Source of the DNA: Stercorarius parasiticus
Lineage: Eukaryota; Chordata; Aves; Charadriiformes; Stercorariidae
DNA: 64,000 nucleotides
Assembly (NCBI GenBank): GCA_013396915.1
Contig: VWZL01005191.1
Coordinates: 620,001 to 684,000 of the forward strand
Reading direction: 5' to 3'
Numbering within the stretch: position 1 is the stretch's first letter; each line of letters starts with the position of its first letter. The notes under the pieces are model-generated. The model was not told the DNA's origin. It was given only the letters and a program-made list of their open reading frames with translations, and made no database searches. Of this stretch, positions 40,590-52,079 are shown in pieces. Both the position numbers and the translations under genes were made by a program.

Positions 40590-41365
40590 CACACAAAAAA
40601 AATCTTAATGTTTGAATGCCATTTGCTGGAATTCAATTTGTGCTCATTGTCTCCTAGCCTATCTCTGGGCACCTCTGAGATGAGTCTGTCTCAGTCATCT
40701 TTACACCCCACCCCATTTATATACATTGAGAAGATATCCCTGAGCCTTCTCTTCTCTAGGCTGAACGATCCCAGCGGTCTCAGCATGTCCTCGTGAGAGA
40801 CATGGTCCAGTCCCCTCATCATCTTCATGGCCCTTGACTGAGTTTGCTTGGGTATTATCCTGATTTGAGTCTGTTTGTGTCTCCCTTGTACCAGGGAGCC
40901 CAGACCTGGACCCAGCGCTGCAGACCTGTGCTGAGTAGAGGGGAAGGATGACCTCTCTTGACCTGCTGGCAGTGCTTTTATTTGGTCGTCTTTGCCATAA
41001 AGGCACAATGCTGTCTCATGGTCAATATATTGTCCACCAGAATTCCTTTTTTTCTTTTTAAAAAAAAACCAAAAAAACAACAACAGAAAAAAAAAAAACC
41101 AAAAAAAACCAAAAAACACCATAAAAGTGCTCTCCAGCCAGTTGGCTCCCACCTGTGCTGATGTATGGCGTTATGCCTCACCACATGCAGGTCTTTTCTT
41201 AAATTTCATTAAGATTCTTGTCTGCCCATTTCTCCAACTTGACACGGTCTGAATGGCAGCACAACCATTGCTCAGGGTGCACTCTGTCCCATCATCCAGG
41301 TCACAAAGGAAGATGTTACAAATATTGGCCCCAATACCAAGTTCTGGGGTACACCACTTCAAAGG
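40590..41365 (-). mobile_element. CR1 LINE 3' region, antisense, old
   Basis: Read on the minus strand: LGIGANICNIFLCDLDDGTE (diverged reverse transcriptase segment), then sequence matching the leucine-rich middle, then GLDHVSHEDMLRPLGSFSLE and KRRLRDIFSMYINGV, and finally the coding end (gacaatgagcacaaattgaa). It has many frameshifts and stops and belongs to a different, older subfamily from the sense copies. An A-rich tract (41057-41119) interrupts it. The characteristic CR1 tail repeat is not visible at the 3' end, near 40590. Confidence 0.82.
41057..41119. repeat. A-rich tract interrupting the antisense CR1
   Basis: Runs of A broken by C, G and short caacaac blocks sit between two recognisable CR1 parts (gtccaccagaattcc on the left, gctctccagccagttggctc on the right). 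In a normal CR1 only about 20 bases separate these. Confidence 0.85.
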
Positions 41366-42440
41366 CTTGGCATTCTGTTTATTCTTCTGTAAGTCCAATT
41401 TACCTCAAGAAAACTTTTGGGGGATCTTTCTCAAAAAAGCTTGGTCTGGCAAACTCTTTACTGGATCTGGAATCAATATAAATGATCCTGGATAATTCCT
41501 GCGTAAAGTGAGTTTACAGTGGCTTTTTCTGTTGTCACAGAAAGAATGGGATTTATAGACTCATGATGAACATCAGAAACTTGTACATTTTTATTACAAA
41601 GTTCAATACTAAGATGATTTCACTGTCAATCCCATTACTTAAATGGGAAATTATGATCCAGTTGAGATGCGGAAAGAGGTACCTGAAGTATTTTTCATCT
41701 CTGTAGTACCGAGAGACCTTTAAAATCGCAGTTTACCTTTTGGTTTTTATGGTATGAGTTATCTTACGGAGTTAAATTGGTGTAGTTGCTAACCTTAATT
41801 TCAACAACTGATTTGAAAGGGATACCTGTCTTTCAGAGTTCATGAAGGATGGATGCTTGGTTTGCATTTCGCTTGTTTGGGCTCTTTGGGAACTTGGGGC
41901 ACGCTTTCATACATGTGCTCAGAGTCAAAATCTATCTACTTCTGTACCATAAGAGAACTTTATGACAACTCAGTGATGGAAGAATTTCAGCAAGAGCAAA
42001 CAAGATGGCATGAAACCCACTCTCCTCAGCTAGAAGATTTATTGAATATGGGTGCATCAGTCATTAGGGGAAGTCATACCTTTTTTTTAGTACACTTGCC
42101 TAGGGCTCTGAAGCGCTAGCAAAGGTTTACTACTTGGTGTTGGGCATCAGTAAGAAATGTAACTCTTCTGAGGCTGGATGAGACTGTTCATGTGATTCCT
42201 GTGAGGTATATACATGTGTTTCACTTTCAGGAACGGCTGGTATGCGTCTTTCGCCTGAAGTCACCGCTGAGGAAAGACAAGTGAATAGTGATATTTCTGG
42301 CCAAAGTTGGATTTAACACTTTTTAGATCTAAATGGAACTGTGCTTTCAGCCAGTCCATCCGAGGCACACTTGGCAGCTATTTCTGTTTTGCATCTGTAC
42401 ATTGGAAATTTTCTTTTTGTCACTGTAATGTAACAATGTT

Positions 42441-42530
42441 ACATGGGAGATATCCCTGCCCATGGCAGGGGGGTTGGAACAAGAGGATCTTCAAGGTCCC
42501 TTCCAACCCAAACCATTCTGTGATTCTATA
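42441..42530 (+). mobile_element. CR1 3' tail fragment, sense
   Basis: The stretch ATCCCTGCCCATGGCAGGGG followed by GGTTGGAAC, CAAGGTCCCTTCCAACCCAA and CATTCTGTGATTCTATAA is the standard CR1 3' UTR and tail. Only the last 90 bases are present. Confidence 0.88.
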
Positions 42531-43317
42531 AGGTTCTTGCAAGACTTGGTGAGGGTCAAAGGAACCCCTGTGTTCTGTTATGAGTCACAGCTCCAGTTCG
42601 TGCACCGTTCTTGAAACTCAAACTGATAGCCATGCATTCCTTCACTCACCAATGAAGATTATCTGATTGGCGCTATGGCTTTTACCAGAAAAAGTTCAAA
42701 GCCTTATAGCAACTTCAAGTTAAAGTCTGTATGTGCTGGGCATTTTTTGGACAAAGATACCCTTAACATCCACTCACAATTTCTTTGTAAGACTGTATCT
42801 GAATTTCATTGGAGTGAAGAGTCTGAGCTTAGGCGGTCACATTGTTAAACATTTTGAAACCTTCCCTTCTCTGGACATTAGGATTGCTTTGTATTTTTAT
42901 GTTTACAATATAAAAGCCTTCAGAAAGTCTCCTGACCTGTTCATATATCAGGCTGAGAGGTCTAGAAGTTGTTCTTTGTCAGTACTATGAATACTTCACA
43001 TAATCTCACTGCCTGAGACTCGGAGACTGAAAAGACAGAACCACTTCCAAAACGTTGGAGCTCACTCTTGCATTGATGGCTTAAATTATCTTCCTCTCCG
43101 TGCTCTGCTGTTCTGCTCGCTGGAGCAGAAGTCATTCAACACTATACTATTGCTAAAGCTTTCCTCTTTTGATGTTGTTCAGAGAACAGTCCTTCAATTT
43201 TTGCTCAGATGGAGACGTTTAGTCAGCCAAACATCTTTGGAGGCTGTACTGTTCACAATCAATCATTATACAAACAGACATACAGGACTTTTTATTTATT
43301 TATTAAATTTATTTATT

Positions 43318-43379
43318 AAATTAAAAGATGTATCTTGAAAGTAAAGATAAAACATTAACAAAATTAAAAGATGTATCTT
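43318..43379. repeat. 19-bp direct repeat near a TTTA microsatellite
   Basis: AAATTAAAAGATGTATCTT occurs at 43318-43336 and 43361-43379. It directly follows a TTTATTTATTTATTAAA stretch (43288-43320). Confidence 0.85.
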
Positions 43380-45747
43380 TTTTTTCTTCTTCTTCGCCTT
43401 GTGTGAATAGTCTGGAAAAATCTCTGCTGTCACTGTCCTAAACATGGTATTCACTTGCCCCAGAAATTTTTGTACATTAAGGCACAAGACATGATGTAGC
43501 TAAACCTGGAAGAAGGCTGTGAAGGGATTAAATTTCACATGATCAAAAACTGGGTACGATATATCTGACCTGAATTATATGCTGAGCTGAAGGGAAAAAA
43601 GCAATTTGTGTCCTAGTCAAACAAGAATAAAAGAAGTGTTCATTCTGGTAATTACTGAATTGTGAGATTGGGACTTAATTATTCAGACAAGAAAAACAAA
43701 TCCAACAGCTTCAGCACTCCAAGGGTTTTTTTTTTTTTAATTGTATAAAAGCTTGAGTGCTGCCATGGAGTTACTTCGAAGATGATATAAAGATAATTAA
43801 AGTCTTCGCTAATTCAGATAACTTGATAAGTAGCCCTTGAGTTTTTGCACCCTTTTCTTTCTGTTACAGCTCTGAAATATAAGGTCTGTTTTTAATTTCT
43901 ACATTTGTTCAAAGTGTGCAGTTTTAATTTCAGATGAGGCTTAGTATTCAGCGGTTGGCTCTAGGAGCTAATCCTTTCTGTTACTTGCAATGTAACAAAA
44001 AGCTGTATGTAATGGCAGTGCCACAAATAGATGCCAGTGGAAAATGACAATCAAAGTCCCTGTAGATAAATCTCTTAAGTGTACAGACTGATTAGGCAAC
44101 ATCAACAGAAATCATGCTAAAGAATTCTTGGTTTGCTTTTTCTGAAGCTCCTTAGTCTTGCATTCATAAAAACCAAACCAAAACAACATAAAAAAAACCA
44201 ACCAAAACCATATTTTTTTGAAAAGAGTAGCTGAAGCTTTGATTCCTTGAAAGAGGAAATAGACATATTTTATTTTTTTTTTCCTGGTAAAGTGAACTTC
44301 TGGAGTCCTGATGTTGAGTGTGGTGTTTTAGTTTATATTGGACTGATGCAGGGGAACTGTAAAAATAAAACATTTTTCATCCGAAGTAGTCTTGTTGTAC
44401 CACTCTTAATACCATATTGCTAATGATATTTGTGATTCTGTCATGTCAGTGGACTACTGCTCTTGTAATTATGGTATATATCATGTGTTCTTTAATACGT
44501 ACATAAAATGCAGGAGTCATTACTAACTGCAGTATCAGTTTCTATCATCATAAGACATATTAAAGTTGTACTGTGAAGCTTATGATACTCAGGGCACGAA
44601 AGAAGAAGGGTTTCTAATATTCTTAACATTTTTAAAGACGTAATTAATGAAATTAGGTAGTTTATATCTGACTTGGCACTGAAATGTCAAGGGCAAAACT
44701 TACCAGCTATTTTGGCAAGTTTACTTCTGCTTTAGATGGTATTTAAAAGAGAGTTGTATGAGTTTTAAATACTTTTTAATACCATACCTAATTAAATCTC
44801 CTATTCTGCCATTGAAGGAAAAGAGATCATTTAGATCATAAAAAGGTATATTTCTCCAAGGAATTATTGTGGGCTATGTAGCTATCTGCAAACCAACTGG
44901 AATTACTACTTCTAGGATGTCAAAAGATTGATACACTTGACTAATTAGGAAGTCAGTTGGGACTGGTGATGGCACTCTGCAGCAGCTTGTGAAAGCTGCT
45001 TTAAAGGTCCTATAGGAGGCGTTAATATCGAACAATATTTGCGACTGTTACACTATCACTGTAGCAATGTTGTATGCAGTTCTCCCAGGGCAATTTAAAA
45101 GATTTCTGAAATACTGCATGGTACACTTCCATTTCTTAAACTTTCCATCATAGGAACTTGGACAATATATAGATAGGGTAGGTACTAATAGGTGTGTAGC
45201 TTCATAGAAGGTACCACAGTCAGCTGTTGGCGTAGACACCAAAAAACAGAATTTGGATCCTAACTGAAGGTGTAGATGTTTGAAAAACAGGCTTTCTAGC
45301 ATGTTTCTGCATACATAGATTGTAACTATGAATGTTTTTGTTTGCAGTGGTTAACTTTTTTCAATACATCCATGCACACAGGAAAGCTGCTAGAGGAGAT
45401 TTTTAATTCAAGTTTCTATACTCTTATTTATTCTTCTGTTAACTGTTTTGCATATCAATGGAAGCACTAATCTATAATCCAGTTTGTGACTACAGTGTAT
45501 TTCAGATAAGTATGAAAAACAGATAGTACTCATAAATGTGCTACAGCTATGCTACAAAAAGCTGTGGTTTTGCAGTATTTCTATTCCATTATTTAAAATC
45601 TTTTTTTATTTGATGGGTCTTTTTATAGTATAGCAGATTATGCACCAAGAATTTTTCTACTGAAAACTATTAAGTTTTTGAAATAACTATGAAAGCTATA
45701 ATAGTTTTGGATAGGCTTAAAAGGAAAGATTGTGATTAACGTGATTA

Positions 45748-46518
45748 AAAGGAAAGGGTTGTGATTAATGGAGCACGGTCGAGTTGGAGGCCTGTAACCA
45801 GTGGTGTGCCCCAGGGGTCAATACTTGGACCAATATTGTTTAACGTATTCATCAACGACCTGGACGAGGGGACAGAGTGTATCCTCAGCAAGTTCGCTGA
45901 TGATACCAAACTGGGTGGGGTGGCTGACACCCNNNNNNNNNNNNNNNNNNNNNNNNNNNNNNNNNNNNNNNNNNNNNNNNNNNNNNNNNNNNNNNNNNNN
46001 NNNNNNNNNNNNNNNNNNNNNNNNNNNNNNNNNNNNNNNNNNNNNNNNNNNNNNNNNNNNNNNNNNNNNNNNNNNNNNNNNNNNNAGCATCTCCCTTATG
46101 AGGAAAGGCTGAGAGAGCTGGGACTCTTTAGCCTGGAGAAGAGAAGGCTGGGGGGAGACCTTATTAATGTTTACAAGTATCTAAAGGGTGGGTTTAAGGA
46201 GGATGGAGCCAGACTCTTTTCAGTGGTTCCCAGCAACAGGATGAGGGGTAACGGGCAGAAGCTGGAACATTGGAAGTTCCGATCAAATATGAGAAAAAAC
46301 TTCTTTACAGTGAAGGTGGCAGAGCACTGGAACAGGCTTCCCAGGGAGGTTGTGGAGCCCCCTTGTCTGGAGACTTTCGAGACCCGCCTGGATGCAGTCC
46401 TGAGTAACGTGCTCTAGGCAATCCTGCTTTAGCAGGGGAGTTGGATTAGATGATCTCTAGAGGTCCCTTCCAACTCTGAACAATTCCGTGATTCTGTGAA
46501 AATTCTGTGATTCCATGA
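45748..46518 (+). mobile_element. CR1 LINE 3' region, sense, interrupted by a sequence gap
   Basis: Left of the gap: [20 protein letters not shown], then [20 protein letters not shown] and KLGGVADT, the reverse transcriptase palm with FADDTK intact. Right of the gap: [20 protein letters not shown] through [18 protein letters not shown] to [10 protein letters not shown] stop, then a 3' UTR (gagttggattagatgatctc, aggtcccttccaactctg) and tail repeats (attctgtgattctgtga). No stop codon is seen in the visible frame. It is a different subfamily from the 47230 copy (VYKYLKGG versus ALYNYLKGG). Confidence 0.93.
45933..46085. other. Assembly gap (153 N)
   Basis: A run of N inside a CR1 copy. Judging from the intact 47230-48289 CR1, the missing part should be about 400 bases or more, so the N length is not a reliable size. 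Confidence 0.98.
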
Positions 46519-47229
46519 AAGAGATGACATGTTGAAATAGGACTGAAATTTTTCTTCTGTTCTTTCTACTTCCTAAAACAAAGCTTATGAACTCTTTTCC
46601 ATAAACATTAATGGTATCATTTTGGGTACTGTGATATTCAATCTTTTTTGCATTACTGTTACTCAAAATGCTTATAACATTTTCATGTTATAATGCTTAT
46701 AATAACATTGATGTACCTTAATGTAACTAATGGCTTGGCATCAAAATTTCTTCAAGCATCAGTTTGGTTTGAAACTATTCACTGAGTGTTTTCATTCCAG
46801 ACATTAGTATTTTAGAGAATTTAATGACATTAGATGGAGAAAGGAAAGTAAAAAACAAAACAAAAACCCACCACCACAAAACGCGAAAACCCAGGAAACT
46901 AAATACATAATCTGAGTAATTTTGTAAGGTACGTTCCAAGCCATATTAATACCTTTGGTAGTCCATTAGTCATAAGAAAGCAAACTTCAGCATAATAAAA
47001 CATGTTATACCAAATGCAAAGCAAGAGAAAAAATCTGTGTTTCAATCTTCATGTTTATTCTATATCTGCCATCTATTTTACAGAAAAGAAATGCACTTAA
47101 ATGTTATGAAAACTTATAAAATATTTGCTAATTTTCCATTATTTCTTTTTGTGTATGCCTCTCTGGTGTAAGGTTGCGAAGTTACCCACTTTGGTAATAA
47201 AGAGTATAGAGAAAAGAGAACTAAGTGTT

Positions 47230-48289
47230 AAACTTCGTTGGGTGAAAATCTGGCTGGATGGCTAAAGAGCTGTGGTGAATGGAGTTAAACCCAGTTGGTG
47301 GCTGGTCACAAGTGGTGTTCCCCAGGGCTCAGTATTTGGTCGAGTTCTGTTTAATATCTTTATCAATGATCTGGATGAGGGGATTGAGTGCACCCTTGGT
47401 AAGTTTGCAGATGATACCAAGTTAGGTGGGAGTGTTGATCTTCCTGGGGGTAGGAATGCTCTGAAGAGGGATCTGGACAGGCTGAATTGATGGGCTGAAG
47501 CCAATGGTATGAGGTTCAAGAAGGCCAAGTGCCGGGTCCTGCACTTGGGTCACAAAAACCCCATGCAACGCTACAGGCTTGGGGAAGAGTGGCTGGAGAG
47601 CTGCCTGGCAGAAAAGGACCTGGGGGTGCTGGTGGACAACCAGCTTAACATGAGGCAGCAGTGTGCCCAGGTGGCCAAGAAGGCCAAGGGTATCCTGGCG
47701 TGTATCAGGAACAGTGTGGTGAGTAGGAGCAGGGAAGTGATTGTCCCCCTGTACTTGGTACTGGTGAGGCCTCACCTCGAGTAGTGTGTGCAGTTTTGGG
47801 CCCCTCATTACAGGAAAGAGGTTGACGTGCTGGAGCGGGTCCAGAGAAGGGCAACGAAGCTGGTGAGGGGTCTGGAGAGTAAGTCTTACAAGGAGCTGCT
47901 GAGGGATCTGGGGGTGTTTAGCCTGGAGAAGAGGAGGCTGAGGGGAGACCTCATTGCCCTCTACAACTACCTGAAAGGAGGTCGTAGCGAGGTGGGTGTC
48001 AGTCTCTTCTCCCAAGTAACCAGTGACAGGATGGGAGGAGACGGCCTCAAGTTAAGCCAGGGGAGATTTGGATTAGATATGAGGAAAGTTTTTTATACTG
48101 AAGGGGTTATCAAGCATTGGAACAGGCTGCCCAGGGAAGTGGTTGAGTCACCATCCCTGGAATTATTTAAAAGATGGGTAGACATAGTGCTTAGGGACAT
48201 AGTTTAATGGTGGACTTAGCAGTGCAAGGTTTACAGTTAACTGGATGATCTTAAGAGTCTTTTCCAACCGAAACAATTCTATGATTCTA
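47230..48289 (+). mobile_element. CR1 LINE, longest copy in the window, sense
   Basis: One reading frame runs about 325 codons from LRWVKIWLDG through [44 protein letters not shown] and [20 protein letters not shown] to [20 protein letters not shown] and IVLRDIV stop. Only three in-frame stops interrupt it: TAA 47263, TGA 47488 and TAG 47782. TGA probably replaces CGA (Arg) and TAG replaces a Tyr codon in LEYCVQFW. The 3' end has a divergent UTR and tail (caattctatgattcta). It is 5'-truncated: the endonuclease and first RT motifs are missing. Confidence 0.95.
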
Positions 48290-49022
48290 AGGGCGTTCTC
48301 AGATTACACTTTTGTTGTTTTAAGGACCAGCATCTTGGGAGAGCAGTAAATCAAATGCTACGGGGAAGGAAGATGATTATCCTTAGAGGATATTTTTAAG
48401 AAATTCAAAAAATTAAAACAAAATCACTTTCTAAACACAAATGTACATGTAGAATTAGCAGAAACTAAGGAATGCGTAAAAATGCAAGTAAAAGGAACAG
48501 AAGTACTAACTAAGTGCAATTTGTAATAAAATAGCACAAAACCAGTTTTTGAAGTAAAATATTTTGGTCCTTCTGTAGATAATAAAGAATAGAGAAAATG
48601 ACAAAAATGTTTATGAAAATCTAATTTGAAATTGAGTTAATGTTAGGGAACATCTGTTGTGAGCTTTACATATGTTTATAGGTGTATTTCTATAGAATTT
48701 TTTAATATATAGACTCTTGCTATTTTATGAGGAGATTACCACTATGTGACTTTAAGTCATATTTGAAGGACATTTTTCTTTAATTTGTGAACATGGAAGC
48801 TCTAATTTTGAGATAATAAATTATTCGTTGTTTTTTTTAATAATGAATTGCGTATTTCGGTTCCTAAAATCTTGTACCTCTTTTTGTTATGCTTTCCTCT
48901 TCTGCTTTTAAATGATATGCAATCTTAGGGTTCTCAGAAGCTAAATTGGATTCAACTCTTGACTTAGCGGTAGAATAATGAAAGTAAAAATGTTGTTTCT
49001 ATAACGTCATATTCATGATTTA

Positions 49023-49051
49023 GCCCACGCTGATTTTGCCCACGCTGATTT
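49023..49051. repeat. Short tandem duplication of a 15-16 bp motif
   Basis: GCCCACGCTGATTT occurs twice in a row, separated by only one or two bases. Confidence 0.8.
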
Positions 49052-50222
49052 GACGGCTTTGAGCTTTTTTTGTCTCAATTATTTTTGTTGCCCTTGAAAC
49101 CACTTGCCTTAGAAAGATGCTGGAATTCTTTAAAGCTTATTGAAAGATGACGTTTCTTTAAAGGCGGGAAACCAATAGAAATAGTGTTGGAAAGCAACAT
49201 TTTCTATAATTATTTTCCCCCCATATTCCGGTCTGGAAGGTTACCTTGCTTCCTTACTTGTAGTCCAGCACTTTCAGAATTCCTTAAATTAGTAGCATGG
49301 CATCTCGTTCTCCCCGTCAGGTAGATTAGAACCTGATTAGAATATTCACTTTTTGCAATAACTGCAGAATCACGTGATGTGTCTGACTGTATCCAAGGTG
49401 TGTGTTGATCTAGGGAGTTTTGCCCAGTGAGACATAATGAGATTTTTATGATGTAATTCTTTATTCCTCTGTGGTGATTTTTTGTCATATAATAAATCCC
49501 CGGAGTTGTGTTCTTTGTCCTCTCAGGCGTAGGCACAAGGGGTTAACAAGGTTCAAAAATCTAACATTTTCTGATGTGTTTATTTGAGGAAATAAAAATA
49601 GGGCATTTAATTATAATCTCATAGTAACTTTCATAATTCTTTCAGGGGATATTATACATACATGTGCAATACAATGAGTAGAATTTTCATGAACTGCATC
49701 AATTATTTAATATTGGCCAGAGGTTATTAAATATGAAGGGAAAATGGCTTTTGATTAAAGCTACCTATGGATATCACTCTGTATCCTCTCCAGTCCAATA
49801 TTGTTCACTCAGCTTCCTGCTAAGAAACAATTTCAACTTTTTATAACAATAACTGAAATGATCTCTTGTCTAATATAGCAAATCATTTAAGGACAGCTCT
49901 TGAAAGGTGACATGAAACTGATTATTTGCAGTTGCAAAAGGGTACTGAAATGAAAATATGAGTGAAATGACATTTCACTTAAAACTATGCTTGACTCTCA
50001 GTATAGAGAAAGAGGAATGTGAAATGAATGGAATAAAATTTGGCCTAGTTCAATGTATAGAAGACCAAATCTGTTGTCATTAATTGCAAGAGAACAAACT
50101 GTGAATGTTAAAACCCTGGTCTAAATCGGAAATAAATAGTTTTCATAATACCATTAATAACTTTTATTATTGTTGCTTATTGTTGTTATTATTTATGCTT
50201 TGATATTGCTATGGTAACCTAG

Positions 50223-50770
<548 letters not shown>

Positions 50771-50830
50771 ACATACCACAAAATCTGAGTCCAGCCACAC
50801 AGCGGCCTGTGCTGAAAGCTTGTAACCATG
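50771..50830 (+). CDS. DIAPH3: DIAPH3 internal exon 6 of 6 (C-terminal tail)
   Basis: A 60-nt exon after acceptor tgcttttgcag, ending at catg|gtaatg, phase 1 on both sides. The peptide is DIPQNLSPATQRPVLKACNH. It resembles the mammalian DIAPH3 tail just after the DAD basic region (LSP, QRPVLK and CNH in the same order, from memory). DIAPH1 and DIAPH2 lack this segment as far as I recall, so this small exon supports the DIAPH3 call. The function of the tail is not clear. It needs at least one more downstream exon starting in phase 1; none was recognised up to base 64000. Confidence 0.88.
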
Positions 50831-52050
50831 GTAATGAACCATATTCATGAATTGCATGCTCTTCTTAGCTTATATAGTTGATCAGTGCTTTCAAAAGACT
50901 GCTGTGATTTTTTCAGTTTTCTACATTAGTGGAATACTGAAACTGTATTAAACCTGCTTTTTAAGAATCACCTGAATATTACATCCTGAAACTCTACTTA
51001 TTGATTACTTTGCAAAGCACTTCTGTCTTTTGTGGGATTTTTATTCATTTAAAATTCGGCTATGGTTTTAAATGTTGTACTTTTATAATCCTTAAGAACA
51101 ATTATGCAGGGATTTTTTAATGGATTATGAAACTATAATAGAAAGCAGAGGTTGCGGAACATTTTAAATGTTACTACATGTTCATGATACCAAATCAGAG
51201 AACTTGTTGGATTCATTCTGTTTTTCTTCATCTTGATTTTCTTGATACTACAGCTGGAATGGTTTAAGCTATCATTTACCAGTATAAATCAAAAGTGATG
51301 TTGTATCGGCAAAGTAATAGTGAATTAATCGGTTATTTCATGGCACAATATTTCTCCAAATTTTAAGCATGAGTCTTACTCATATGTTTGTTCATAAACT
51401 CCTCAACTATCTCGCCATAATCAGTAGGCCTCGCTCATATGTGAGAAGTTACAGTGAGGGCATGGGTGCTTTTTAGCTTTGTTTGTTAGGCAATCTATAG
51501 AATATTATTATATTAAGTGTGTTTTAATTAAGCTTGAGAAGTCCAGAGTGACTGTTTTCAGTGGCTTGTAACTAGTGGTCTCAGGAAAAAGTTTATATAT
51601 GTAGTGCCTCCAGTAAAGAAAAACTTTCATTGAAACTTAAGGGAAAAAAAAAATCTCCTTTCTTTATTTTGTAAGCAGAATGCATTACCCTTTGGTATTT
51701 AAATGCACCGCAGAGTTTGTAAAGCAGCTGCCATCAAACTGACGTTATTAATTATACCTTATGTTTAAGTGTTTTTTTTCTTAAGTGTCTATAGCAAAAA
51801 AAAGAACGTGCAGAATTTGGCATTATTAAACACAAATTTAAAGAAAATAAAGCTGGAAGGACAGTTTAAAGATAATTAATTCACTTATAGGAATTGGCTG
51901 AAAGAAGAATCGAGTATATTTGACAGGTGCTTGTCTAGCACATAACATATTGATATTTGAATAATGACTGTAAAGCACATATGAATTTATCCTATAAGTG
52001 TTTCTGCTTCTAAGAACAATTATGTTGAATATTGCTTCTTTTCAACCCAT

Positions 52051-52079
52051 TCTATCTTTCTATCTGTCTATCTATCTGT
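52051..52079. repeat. TCTA/TCTG microsatellite
   Basis: Imperfect tetranucleotide repeat tctatctttctatctgtcta followed by tctatctgt. Possibly length-variable. Confidence 0.85.

Noticed and set aside
40691..41152. 153-codon ORF on the minus strand as a gene
   Set aside because: It is decayed CR1 coding sequence plus a phenylalanine run from the A-rich tract.
47422..48015. 197-codon ORF on the minus strand
   Set aside because: It is the antisense shadow of the sense CR1 coding frame at 47230-48289.
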